This document shows positions 43,438 through 51,753 of a stretch of 64,000 bases of DNA, piece after piece. Source of the DNA: Marinobacter sp. F4216. GTDB taxonomy: Bacteria; Pseudomonadota; Gammaproteobacteria; Pseudomonadales; Oleiphilaceae. The stretch is from the NCBI RefSeq assembly GCF_019931195.1, contig NZ_JAIOUO010000006.1:310001-374000 (forward strand). The letters run 5' to 3'. The first letter of the stretch is position 1, and the number at the start of each line of letters is the position of its first letter. The position numbers and the translations under genes were made by a program. The notes under the pieces are model-generated. The model had not been told where the DNA came from and made no database searches. It saw nothing but the letters and a program-made list of their open reading frames with translations.

Positions 43438-44310
43438 CTATCCATCGTCCCGTGCGCCCTTGCGACGCATTTTTTTGTCGTCATCCGGTACCTGCGACAG
43501 GTCCTGATCAAACACCAGGCGGTGCTGGCCGCTGAGGCAGGTGAATTTCTTGCCACGCATCCGGCCGATCAGGGTCAGGCCAACCTGTTGGGCGATATCC
43601 ACACCCCAGGCGGTAAAGCCGGACCGGCTGATGAGTGTGGGAATCCCCATCAGGGCGGTCTTGATCACCATCTCGGAGGTTAGCCTGCCAGTGGTGTAAA
43701 GCACCTTATCCGCCGCCGGGATGTCGTTCAAATGCATCCAGCCGGCAATCTTGTCGACCGCGTTGTGGCGCCCGACGTCTTCCATATACGCCAGAACCTG
43801 CTGTCCGTGGCACAGGGCAGTGCCATGAATGGCACCGGTTTCCATATACAGGCTGGGGGTATGGTTAATCTTGAAGGAGAGGTCGTAGAAGGTGCTGGTG
43901 TGCACCGGTGTATCTGGCAGGGACAGCCCGTCTAGCCCGGCCATCATATCGCCAAACACCGTACCGACGGCGCAGCCCGAGGTGCGGGTTTTTTTCTGCA
44001 GTTTGTCCTCGACGTCTGTAGTTCCGGCGGTGCGTACCACCGCGACTTCCAGCTCTTCGTCGAAATCGATTCTGGTGACCTGATCGGTGTCTTTCAGCAT
44101 GCCCTGGTTCAGCAGAAATCCGAGGGCCAGGTATTCGGGGTAATCGCCAATGGTCATGGCTGTCACGATTTCCTGGCTGTTCAGGTAGATGGTCAGGGGG
44201 CGTTCTTCGATCACGCTGATGGACTTGGCCTGGCCGGTTTCATCAATCCCGGTAACCTGGCGGGACAGCCGGGGATCGGAGGGATTGGGGAGCAGGGATG
44301 AAATCGTCAT
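43438..44310 (-). CDS. fdhD: Formate dehydrogenase sulfurtransferase FdhD
   Basis: A 290-residue protein with the FdhD core: IEERPLTIYLNSQEIVTAM, RTSGCAVGTVFGD and the C-terminal VGRHNAVDKIAGW and RSGFTAWGVDIAQQVGLTLIG. FdhD takes sulfur from a desulfurase and transfers it to the bis-MGD cofactor of FDH. In E. coli FdhD the sulfur-carrying Cys121 is part of a CxxC motif. Here the same loop has only one Cys (Cys113 in SGCAVG). The gene is between tupA and mobA, linking metal uptake to cofactor sulfuration. Confidence 0.93.
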   Translation of the reverse strand: MTISSLLPNPSDPRLSRQVTGIDETGQAKSISVIEERPLTIYLNSQEIVTAMTIGDYPEYLALGFLLNQGMLKDTDQVTRIDFDEELEVAVVRTAGTTDVEDKLQKKTRTSGCAVGTVFGDMMAGLDGLSLPDTPVHTSTFYDLSFKINHTPSLYMETGAIHGTALCHGQQVLAYMEDVGRHNAVDKIAGWMHLNDIPAADKVLYTTGRLTSEMVIKTALMGIPTLISRSGFTAWGVDIAQQVGLTLIGRMRGKKFTCLSGQHRLVFDQDLSQVPDDDKKMRRKGARDDG

Positions 44311-44378
44311 TATTGTTGTAATCCTTTCAGGAACATCACTTCTTTAAGTCTAGATGACCGGTGCCAGCGGCCAATGCC

Positions 44379-45176
44379 TCAGTTGGCATTCGGGAAAAAT
44401 AACTGTTTGCCATCAACTTCATAGGCGGCAATGGCGGCTTGTCCGGTTGCGGACAACAACCACTCGGTAAAGACCCTGGCGGCATCCTGTTTCACTTTCG
44501 GACACTTGTCCGCGCTTACCGGGATGATACCGTATTGGTTGAACAGGGCGGGGTCTCCTTCAAACAGAATGACCGCATCCTGCTTGTTGGCGAACGTGAT
44601 CCAGGTGGCCCTGTCGGTCAGTACGTAGGCTGTCAGGCCCACTCCGGTATTCAGGGTGGCACCCATGCCGCTGCCCGTTTCCAGATACCACTGGCCGGAC
44701 CCGGCATCCGGGTCGATACTGGCTTTCTCCCACAATGCGCGTTCTTTCTTGTGGGTGCCAGAATCATCGCCGCGAGAGGCAAACTTGGCGCCGGCCGCTT
44801 TGATTCGGCCAAGGGCCTCAACCGCATTGCTGGCGCTGGCTATACCGGCAGGATCGGACCCCGGGCCGACGATGACAAAGTCGTTGTACATCAGGTCCCG
44901 GCGATATTCCCCGTAGCCTTGTGCGACGAACTCCTCCTCGGCGGACTTGGCGTGCACCAACAGTACGTCACCATCACAGCGCATGGCGTTCTTGATCGCC
45001 TGGCCTGTACCTACTGCAACCACATTTGCCTGAATACCGGTATCTTTTTTCAGCAATGGCAGCAGATAGTCATACAGGCCGCTGTTTTTGGTAGATGTGG
45101 TGGACTGGACGATGAGGGTGTCTGCCACTGTGTACGTGCTGAATATCAATGTAAGGCAGGCGAGCATCTGTTTCAT
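44379..45176 (-). CDS. tupA: Tungstate-binding protein TupA
   Basis: A 265-residue periplasmic protein with a signal peptide (MKQMLACLTLIFSTYTVAD). The mature start LIVQSTTSTKNSGLYDYLLP contains the TTTS-type oxyanion motif (here TTST), and FASRGDDSGTHKKER is the second binding block. Both are typical of TupA, which is selective for tungstate over molybdate, and differ from ModA. It is last of tupB-tupC-tupA, 30 bp after tupC and 68 bp before fdhD. It argues that the neighbouring FDH is a tungsten enzyme. Confidence 0.9.
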   Translation of the reverse strand: MKQMLACLTLIFSTYTVADTLIVQSTTSTKNSGLYDYLLPLLKKDTGIQANVVAVGTGQAIKNAMRCDGDVLLVHAKSAEEEFVAQGYGEYRRDLMYNDFVIVGPGSDPAGIASASNAVEALGRIKAAGAKFASRGDDSGTHKKERALWEKASIDPDAGSGQWYLETGSGMGATLNTGVGLTAYVLTDRATWITFANKQDAVILFEGDPALFNQYGIIPVSADKCPKVKQDAARVFTEWLLSATGQAAIAAYEVDGKQLFFPNAN

Positions 45177-45206
45177 GGTGGTGCTCCTTATAGTTATTGT
45201 TTATCC

Positions 45207-45917
45207 CTAACACGGAATTTCACCGGCCAGGTACGCTTTGGCCACCGGGGTTCTGGGCGCGGCAAAAAACGCATCCGCCGGGCTTTGCTCGGCGACCTGC
45301 CCATTCGATATAAACACGATTTCATCGGCCAGTCGGCGTGCCTGTCCCTGATCATGACTGACCAGAATGACCTTGGTTCCCCGGGCGATCTGGGTTTTGA
45401 GCAGGGATTCGATCAGCAGCACGGACGCGGGGTCCAGACTGGCGGTCGCTTCGTCGAGCAGCAGCAGGGCGGGCTTGCCCAGCAGCGCCCGCGCCAGTGA
45501 AAGCCGCTGCTGCTCACCACCGGACAGCATCCGGGCCGGTTGGTCGGCCAGGTGCGCCAGCAGGACCGATTCCAGTGCCTGCATCAGTCGTTTGGGTTCA
45601 GTCCTGGCCATCTCGGGTGCCGCAAAGGCCAGGTTCTGCAGCACGGTTCTGCGCAGCAGGACGGGTTGCTGAAAGACCATGGCCTGCTGGTTGCGGCTGT
45701 CTGTGACTTTAAGCTGGCCAAGGGTAATTTGCCCGTGGTCCGGTTGGATCAGCCCATGCAGGCAGCGCAGCAGCAGGCTCTTACCTGCACCGTTGGGCCC
45801 CATGATGACGGTGATGCCGGGTTCCTGGATTGTCAGGTCCACGCCATCCAGCACCGCTCTGTCTCGCTTGTTCAGGCGCAGGTCTGAGATGCGAATGGGT
45901 AACAACGAATCAGGCAT
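45207..45917 (-). CDS. tupC: Tungstate ABC transporter ATPase TupC
   Basis: A 236-residue ATPase. ATG 45917 gives an 8 bp overlap with tupB; an ATG at 45947 would overlap much further. Walker A is GPNGAGKS (residues 40-47), the signature LSGGEQQRLSLARAL, and Walker B LLLLDEAT with the D-loop SLD. The short length lacks a molbindin domain, as is usual for TupC. It powers TupB. Confidence 0.88.
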   Translation of the reverse strand: MPDSLLPIRISDLRLNKRDRAVLDGVDLTIQEPGITVIMGPNGAGKSLLLRCLHGLIQPDHGQITLGQLKVTDSRNQQAMVFQQPVLLRRTVLQNLAFAAPEMARTEPKRLMQALESVLLAHLADQPARMLSGGEQQRLSLARALLGKPALLLLDEATASLDPASVLLIESLLKTQIARGTKVILVSHDQGQARRLADEIVFISNGQVAEQSPADAFFAAPRTPVAKAYLAGEIPC

Positions 45918-46605
45918 ACTGGCGCTTCTCCGCGTATTCACGAACACCGATCACCAGGGCGTTAACCAGCAGTGACATGGTCAGCAGAACCGCACCCAGG
46001 GCCAGGGCCAGGGTTAGATTGCCCTTCGAGGTTTCCAGGGCGATGGCGGTGGTCATCACACGGGTCAGGTGATCGATGTTACCTCCAACGATAATGACCG
46101 CGCCCACCTCGGCAATGGCCCGGCCGAAGCCAGCCAGAATGCAGGTGGTCAGTGCATAGCGGGCATCCACCAGATAGGCAGCGACCGCACGGCGCCCGGT
46201 TACCCCCATCGAGTAGAAGGTGTCGTGGTATTCCTGATGAAGACTTTCGATCACCTGATTCGACAGGGCCGCGATGATCGGTGTGATCAACACCACCTGC
46301 GCGATAATCATCGCCGTTGGTGTGTACAGCAGACCCATCCAGCCAAGGGGGCCGGAGCGTGACAGCAGCAGGTACACCATCAACCCCACCACAACCGGAG
46401 GCATGCCCATGAGGGCGTTGAGCAAAAGAATGCAGAGCTTGCGTCCCGGAAAGTGGGTGATCGCCAGGTAGGTTCCGAGTGGCAATCCGATAACAGCTGC
46501 AATGGCCAGCGCGACCAGGCTGACCCGGATGGACAGCCAGAGAATCTCGTACAGATCCGCATCCAGCGTGATAATCAGTCGAAAGGCTTCAGCCAAAGCA
46601 TCCAT
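45910..46605 (-). CDS. tupB: Tungstate ABC transporter permease TupB
   Basis: A 231-residue permease. The ATG at 46605 (MDALAEAFRLIITLDADLYEI) is favoured because it matches the usual family N-terminus; a longer form from 46686 would add a basic tail. About five membrane helices are visible. The loop YSMGVTGRRAVAAYLVDARYAL corresponds to the ATPase-contacting EAA region. First gene of the tup-fdhD-mobA-mobB-moeA run; its promoter should lie in the next 300 bases. Confidence 0.87.
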   Translation of the reverse strand: MDALAEAFRLIITLDADLYEILWLSIRVSLVALAIAAVIGLPLGTYLAITHFPGRKLCILLLNALMGMPPVVVGLMVYLLLSRSGPLGWMGLLYTPTAMIIAQVVLITPIIAALSNQVIESLHQEYHDTFYSMGVTGRRAVAAYLVDARYALTTCILAGFGRAIAEVGAVIIVGGNIDHLTRVMTTAIALETSKGNLTLALALGAVLLTMSLLVNALVIGVREYAEKRQYA

Positions 46606-46925
46606 GTATAGGCGGAGTCCTGCACCAGTAAGTCGAAGATTGCACGCTCTATCCCTCAGATTTGCAGGGGTTTGCTTTGCAGTCAACTGAATTGTAGAAA
46701 AAAAGTGTTTCGTTTCAGTAAGTAAGATCCTCTCATTTCGGTCTATCCTGTTGGCCTACCCGGCAGTTAAGCGCGCTGCCTGAGATGCCAGTATCGAATC
46801 GATCAGACATTAGGGAGAGGTATTTGGGTTCGGCAAAAAGGTTTCTTGAACGACGCTCAGTCCCGACTGACGGATATCTATGATCGGCTGGACGACCGTA
46901 CACGAACTGGACCTGTCCTTCAGAT
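46606..46925. other. Gap of 320 bases between the thioesterase and tupB
   Basis: No supported gene. It must contain the promoter of the tup-fdhD-mob-moe run. A 52-codon open stretch on the plus strand (46771-46929) has no plausible start or ribosome binding site. No ModE-type palindrome was found. Confidence 0.45.
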
Positions 46926-47393
46926 CTAATCGAAATGGTGGACGACGATCTGCTCCAGGGCCTGGCGAATAGACTCCGGTATGCGGGTAGCTGTGTTGTG
47001 TTCTCTGCTGACAAAGACATGCACGACCTGGCCATGTGCTGATGCCTCGGTTTCAGAATCTCTGAAGATGCCGGTTTCATAGGTCACCGAGCTGTGGCCG
47101 ATCTTCGCAACGCGAAGCCCAACGGAAATGGCGTCAGGGTAGGCAAGTGGTTTTCGAAACTGGCAGTTTGAGCTGACCACGAAACCGACCACGTCTGAGG
47201 CGTGGATGTTAAGCCCGCCTTTTTCTATCAGAAACCGGTTGATGGCCGAGTCAAAGTACGAGTAGTAGGTCACGTTGTTCACGTGCCCATAGATGTCGTT
47301 GTCCATCCAGCGAGTCTGCATGGGATAGAAAATCGGAAAGTCGCTTCGTTCCACCTTGGGCCTCCCTGCGAGTAAATCAGCGCTCCGGCTCAT
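46926..47393 (-). CDS. Acyl-CoA thioesterase of the 4HBT hot-dog family
   Basis: A 155-residue hot-dog-fold protein. TRWMDNDIYGHVNNVTYYSYFDSA carries the catalytic Asp and Gly-His-Val-Asn-Asn loop of the 4-hydroxybenzoyl-CoA thioesterase class. A C-terminal HVFVSREHNTATRIPE completes the fold. It hydrolyses an acyl-CoA thioester; the acyl group is unknown. It follows the iron-type alcohol dehydrogenase by 28 bp in the same direction, so they probably form an operon concerned with alcohol or acyl metabolism. Confidence 0.85.
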   Translation of the reverse strand: MSRSADLLAGRPKVERSDFPIFYPMQTRWMDNDIYGHVNNVTYYSYFDSAINRFLIEKGGLNIHASDVVGFVVSSNCQFRKPLAYPDAISVGLRVAKIGHSSVTYETGIFRDSETEASAHGQVVHVFVSREHNTATRIPESIRQALEQIVVHHFD

Positions 47394-47421
47394 GCCATTT
47401 CAACCTGTACAGTCAATCGGT

Positions 47422-48579
47422 TCAAAGTGCGGCCTTGTAGATTGCCAGGGCATCGGCTTCGGACACGTCCCTTGGGTTATTCACCAGCAGCCGGGTCTGT
47501 TTCATGGCATCGGAAGCGAGTCTTGGCAGGTCGGCATCACTGATTCCTACCTCTCGCAGCGTCTGTTCCAGACCCAGATCGGCGCTCAGCACCTCAAGCC
47601 GGTCGATGAACTGTCCTACCCGCTGCTCGGCGGGCACGGATGTGAGGTCCGGGAAGGCATCGGTGGCCAACGTAGCATAGGCATCGGCACATGCTCTGGC
47701 GTTGAAGCGCATCACGTGGGGCAGTACCAAAGCGTTCGACAGGCCATGGGGAACGTGGAAGATGCCGCCAATCGGGTATGCCAGGGCGTGGACGGCCGCC
47801 ACCGGTGAGTTGGCGAAAGCCTGGCCAGCGAGCATGGCGCCCAGAAGCATGTTGGAACGGGCCTGCACATCGCGCCCGCTTTTCACGGCGGTTTCAATAT
47901 TGGCACCTAACAGTCTAAGGGCTTCCCGGGCCAGGGTCTTTGAGACCGCGTTGTTGTTAGCGGAGGCTGACGTATAGCTTTCAATGGCATGAACCATGGC
48001 GTCGATGCCGGTTGCAGCGGTCACCGGGGCGGGAAGGCCCAGTGTCAACTCGGCGTCGAGCAGGGCAATGTCTGGCAGAAGCTGGGGAGCAACCACACCC
48101 TTTTTTTCGGTTTCACCCACCGTAATGATGGAAATGGGTGTGACCTCCGAGCCGGTGCCGGCGGTTGTCGGGATCTGGATGAGCGGTAGTCGCTGTCCTT
48201 TCGCATTGCCCACGCCATAGATGTCGTCCAGCTTTTCTCCGCCACCCATCAGCAGGGCGATCAGCTTGGCTACGTCCATGGACGAGCCACCGCCAAAGCC
48301 TATAACACCGTCGATGTCGGCAGCCCGGGCGTCAGCAACAGCCGCGTCAACAATGGCGACCGGCGGATCGGCGATGACCCCGTCAAAGACACGATACTGC
48401 ACGCCGGCTTCGTCGAGAGCACGGGTGGCCGCTTCGAGCAGGCCGGCCTTGATCAAACCAGAGTCGGTAACCAGCAACACCCGTTTGCCAATCTGTTCAC
48501 TGACAAGATTGCCCAGGCGTTTGATGGCGCCCGGTTCGCAGATAACACTCTTGGTTGTGTTGAAGGTAAATCTAGTCAT
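47422..48579 (-). CDS. Iron-containing (group III) alcohol dehydrogenase
   Basis: A 385-residue enzyme. VIGFGGGSSMDVAKL is the nucleotide-binding loop; IPTTAGTGSEVT is the second family signature. GIDAMVHAIESYTSASAN supplies metal-binding His, and PHGLSNALVLPHVMRFN the others. It interconverts an alcohol and an aldehyde using NAD(P). The gene is downstream of an AraC-family regulator (72 bp) and upstream of the thioesterase. The substrate is unknown; the family covers propanediol, butanol and long-chain alcohol enzymes. Confidence 0.9.
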   Translation of the reverse strand: MTRFTFNTTKSVICEPGAIKRLGNLVSEQIGKRVLLVTDSGLIKAGLLEAATRALDEAGVQYRVFDGVIADPPVAIVDAAVADARAADIDGVIGFGGGSSMDVAKLIALLMGGGEKLDDIYGVGNAKGQRLPLIQIPTTAGTGSEVTPISIITVGETEKKGVVAPQLLPDIALLDAELTLGLPAPVTAATGIDAMVHAIESYTSASANNNAVSKTLAREALRLLGANIETAVKSGRDVQARSNMLLGAMLAGQAFANSPVAAVHALAYPIGGIFHVPHGLSNALVLPHVMRFNARACADAYATLATDAFPDLTSVPAEQRVGQFIDRLEVLSADLGLEQTLREVGISDADLPRLASDAMKQTRLLVNNPRDVSEADALAIYKAAL

Positions 48580-48651
48580 GATTCCTCCTGGTCGAGTGAG
48601 GAGAGAGGGGCATTGCCTCTACCATCGGCAGTTGTGGCACCCAGCGCTACT

Positions 48652-49674
48652 CTAATGGCTAGTGACGGCTACCTCCTCCCGGAAGGTTTTGGGCGATTTA
48701 CCAAACCAGCGCATGCAGGCCCGGTTGAAGGAGCTTTGCTGCCCATAACCGATGAGGCCGGCAATCTGGCTGATCGTCATTCGTTGATCCGAGAGATAGT
48801 CTTTTGCCAATTCGCGACGCACCTCATCGACCAGGCCTTCAAATACGATGTTCTCTTTCTTGAGTCGGCGCTGAAGTGTCCGCTCACTCATTACCAGATG
48901 CTTGGCAATTAGTGGAATGGTACAGCGCCGTTCCAGCGGCAATAGTGAGATAACCAGGGAACGAACGTTTTCCTGCAGTGAGTAAGCCGTGGTATCGATA
49001 TTCTGGGTAACATACTCTTCCATCATCTGCTTGAGCGCCGGATCCCGGCTGCGAATCTCCGCTGCCAGTGCGTCCGTTGGTATGTATACAGTATTCGAGT
49101 TGGTTTCAAAGGTCACAGGTGTTTTGTAGGCCGCTCGATAACGAGCCAGCGGGCTCACTCTGGGGTGGCGGAAATGAAGCGGCAGCAGCCGATTTTCGTC
49201 ACCGATCAGTGCACGGATCACCTTCGTTGCCAATAACAGACTCATCTCGATGGTTTGAGCGCGAGTCTGCCCCTGAGTGATCGCTATTTCAAAGTGAAGC
49301 CCGCGATACTTTTCCGGGGTAGGCGGGTCCAATCGCAAATGGATGGACGGGCTGTGGTAGCTGATGTATTTGATGATGTGCTGCAGGGCGTTTTCGACCG
49401 TTGCCGAGTTTTCGGCGATGACGGCGATGGGGCCGAGTACACTAAGCCCCTGTTTGAGACCCACCCGAATCCCGAAGTCCGGACAGTTGAAATCCACGGC
49501 CGCCCTTTCAAGCATCTGAATCAGGGTCAGGTAGGGAATCATTTGCTTGGGGTTGCTGCTCATCTCCTCGTTGAGATGAAAGTCCGCCAGGAACCTTTTC
49601 GGGTCACCGCCCAATTCCCTGATGGTTTCAGCTACCCCCGTCATGGACCGGGCGCGGAGCATCGTATGGGTCAT
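48652..49674 (-). CDS. AraC-family regulator with an Arabinose_bd-type N-terminus
   Basis: A 340-residue regulator. The N-terminal 200 residues (MIPYLTLIQMLERAAVDFNCPDFGIRVG) are the Arabinose_bd domain found in regulators such as OruR and ArgR-type AraC proteins. The C-terminal HTH reads IPLIAKHLVMSERTLQRRLK and ISQIAGLIGYGQQSSFNRAC. It lies directly upstream of the alcohol dehydrogenase gene in the same direction, so it probably controls it. No signal molecule can be inferred. Confidence 0.88.
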   Translation of the reverse strand: MTHTMLRARSMTGVAETIRELGGDPKRFLADFHLNEEMSSNPKQMIPYLTLIQMLERAAVDFNCPDFGIRVGLKQGLSVLGPIAVIAENSATVENALQHIIKYISYHSPSIHLRLDPPTPEKYRGLHFEIAITQGQTRAQTIEMSLLLATKVIRALIGDENRLLPLHFRHPRVSPLARYRAAYKTPVTFETNSNTVYIPTDALAAEIRSRDPALKQMMEEYVTQNIDTTAYSLQENVRSLVISLLPLERRCTIPLIAKHLVMSERTLQRRLKKENIVFEGLVDEVRRELAKDYLSDQRMTISQIAGLIGYGQQSSFNRACMRWFGKSPKTFREEVAVTSH

Positions 49675-49736
49675 TATGTTCTCGCAAATTTTTGTTCTAA
49701 ATACTGTTTCTCGAACATGCTGAGGACCTGAGGGAT

Positions 49737-49785
49737 GGCCGCCTGCTGCTATCCGAAGCTGGTGTCGAGGGCGGCCTTTTTATTT
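49737..49785 (+). terminator. Terminator-like hairpin with no associated gene
   Basis: GGCCGCC (49737-49743) and GGCGGCC (49770-49776) pair with a 26-base loop, followed by TTTTTATTTT. The plus-strand polarity implies a gene upstream, but only the minus-strand AraC gene is there. This may be a relic of a lost plus-strand gene, or the loop may make it non-functional. Confidence 0.4.
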
Positions 49786-49975
49786 TGATGGATCCTCTGC
49801 TCTTCATTGTAATTTTTTTAGCCTGACCTGTCTTGGCGTCAAAAGCTAAAAGTTTGTCATCGCAGATTAAACACAGGTGTTCCTGCTTGGCAATATTGGG
49901 CCGGACTCTAAAACATAAAACAAGACTCGCACAGCGCATCGCTTCTATGTGCTATGGGCGGGAGATCAGACCACG

Positions 49976-50449
49976 ATGCATAACAACATGTACTTTTCTT
50001 TAAGCAACAAGCTATCCGCAGGTGTCGCCTTGGCGATGGCCCTGGGCGGCTTTCCAGTGTGGCCAACGGCTTCACCTTCGATGCGGGGGAGTGGGATGGC
50101 GCGTTAAATACCACTGTGTCAATTGGCTCGAGCTGGCGACGCTGCCCGGCACCCGCCTGAATCTCGCCACCTATCTGCAGCGCGCGGGGCGCCCCTCCGA
50201 AGAGTTGCCTATAACCATGGCCTTGTTCTTGCCCGAGTGGGCAAGTTTGAAAACGCGGAAACAGTGCTCTCTGAAGGGTTGTCCAGACACCCTGAGGATC
50301 CGGGCCTGCTCAATGCCATGGTGTTTTTCACGCTCCAGCAGGGGCGGATGCGGGAGACGCTGGACTACGCCCGCCGGCTGCAGCGGGTGGCCCCGGGTGA
50401 TCCTCAGGTCAGGTCGTTAATCCGGGATCTGGAACAGCGATTAAATTAA
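49976..50449 (+). pseudogene. Mosaic pseudogene: DUF1302-like start joined to the end of an octaheme-TPR paralogue
   Basis: From ATG 49976 or 49988 an exported N-terminus (SLSNKLSAGVALAMALGG) is read, then stops at a TAA at 50104-50106. One frame over, SSVANGFTFDAGEWDGALN and TTVSIGSSWR continue the DUF1302 N-terminal pattern, so a one-base shift near 50045 broke it. A third frame then gives LPGTRLNLATYLQRAGRPSEE, like LPGSRFHYATYLHQAGRY in the octaheme-TPR protein. The last frame (to 50449) reads YNHGLVLARVGKFENAE and VRSLIRDLEQRLN, matching its end (YNHALVLGQEKRWQDAE and VVRDLELRTQ). Two genes were fused by deletion and decayed. The end overlaps batD by 4 bp. Confidence 0.75.
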
Positions 50450-51753
50450 TCCGCCTCGTTGAGGGGAGGAAGCACTCGGCGCTGCGGTTTTCCCCGGAGG
50501 GGCCCAGGCCGTTTCGCCAGAGCGCCAATAACACGCCTGAGTCTTCGTTGACCGCGAGCCGGAGCCGGGTTTTCACCAAAGCATTCGCTGAGCCCCCGCT
50601 TTATTTCCTCGCGTTTTCTCGGCGCAAGGTCCTGGTCAATGTCCGGCAGCAACCGCTCGGATCGACGGTTCCGGGCCTGGAGCCGGTAGAGGCCTATCAG
50701 GTCCGGAGGATTGTTGTTAAGCAGGCGCTGGGCGCGATAACGCAGATGCAATCGCGAACTTTGCCATCGGGCCTTCATTTTCTGTAGACAACGATGAAGC
50801 TTTCGGAATCCTTGCAGTAGTGGTTTCCGGGCGCACCACACCAGAGCCAATGCCACCGCCGACCAGAGCCACGCTGGCAACTGGCCGTCTACACGCCGCT
50901 GCAATGTCGCCAGTTTCGATTCTGTCGCAAATGGCGAAGATGCCCGGGGGGACGGCTGCACCATCACCTCTGTGGCAGGAATGAGGGTTTCGGTGAGCTT
51001 GCCGGTGGTAGTGTCCCACCAAGTGACGGAAAACGACGGCAAGGTCAGTTTTCCGGGGGATTCCGCCACATAGGTGATGGCATCAATCCGCTGTGCGCCG
51101 ACTGCCTGGCCGCGCTCATTGGTCAGGTCAGTGATCACAGGAGGCTTGCGCTCGCCCTTTGCACCATTTGGATCCGGAATCGCCGGGGCGGGAAAGGTGA
51201 TCGTTCGGGCGCCCATGGCCTTGAGCGTCACTTCACGGGTCAGGACGGCACCGACGGCCAGCCTGGATGGCTCCGGGAGAACGCTCTGGATCGCCTCCAC
51301 GGATGACGCCATCAGCGTAGGGCCTCGGCCCGCAAGGGCCGCCGGAAGCTTTGATTCAAACCTGACGGGTTCAGTCTGCAGGGACGTTGACCCCTCGGCC
51401 CGGCCCGCCTTCAGGTTCAGCGTCAGCGACGGAATCTGAAACTCGCCGGCTCTTGTGGGAACAATCTGGTAACTGAAGGTGAGGCCATAGTAGGGCTTGC
51501 CGTCCCGAGAACGGTGCAGGTTGCGCCCCTGCGATCCGTCGAAGGTTATCCGGGCACCTTCAAGCGTCCAGGCTTCGAAACGCGGCGGTTCGACAAACCA
51601 GGTGTCGACAAGAACATCAATCTCCAGCGTTGCAGTACTGCCAACGGTCACCTCGTTACCCGGTTCCAGGCGTGTTTCGAGCCAGTACTCCGGGCTTGCG
51701 TGCGTCAGCCACGGCCATGCCAGTAGTAGCCAGAGGGCGAGTCGGATACTCAT
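50446..51753 (-). CDS. BatD-like protein of the MoxR/Bat operon
   Basis: A 435-residue protein with a signal peptide (LALWLLLAWPWLTHA), periplasmic beta-rich domains, one membrane helix near residue 300 (AWLWSAVALALVWCA) and a basic cytoplasmic tail. The BatD pattern of repeated Ig-like beta domains (VTVGSTATLEIDVL, LTREVTLKAMG) fits. Its start overlaps the upstream VWA-TPR gene by ATGA. Bat proteins work with MoxR ATPases in envelope or enzyme assembly, with no agreed biochemical role. Confidence 0.8.
   Translation of the reverse strand: MSIRLALWLLLAWPWLTHASPEYWLETRLEPGNEVTVGSTATLEIDVLVDTWFVEPPRFEAWTLEGARITFDGSQGRNLHRSRDGKPYYGLTFSYQIVPTRAGEFQIPSLTLNLKAGRAEGSTSLQTEPVRFESKLPAALAGRGPTLMASSVEAIQSVLPEPSRLAVGAVLTREVTLKAMGARTITFPAPAIPDPNGAKGERKPPVITDLTNERGQAVGAQRIDAITYVAESPGKLTLPSFSVTWWDTTTGKLTETLIPATEVMVQPSPRASSPFATESKLATLQRRVDGQLPAWLWSAVALALVWCARKPLLQGFRKLHRCLQKMKARWQSSRLHLRYRAQRLLNNNPPDLIGLYRLQARNRRSERLLPDIDQDLAPRKREEIKRGLSECFGENPAPARGQRRLRRVIGALAKRPGPLRGKPQRRVLPPLNEAD

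Noticed and set aside
41095-46605. Molybdate transporter (modABC) instead of tungstate
   Set aside because: The binding protein has the TupA motifs TTST and GDDSGTHKKE, the ATPase lacks the ModC molbindin domain, and the gene order is tupB-tupC-tupA.
46771-46929. 52-codon open stretch on the plus strand between tupB and the thioesterase
   Set aside because: It lacks a start codon with a ribosome binding site and overlaps the end of the thioesterase gene; no homology recognised.
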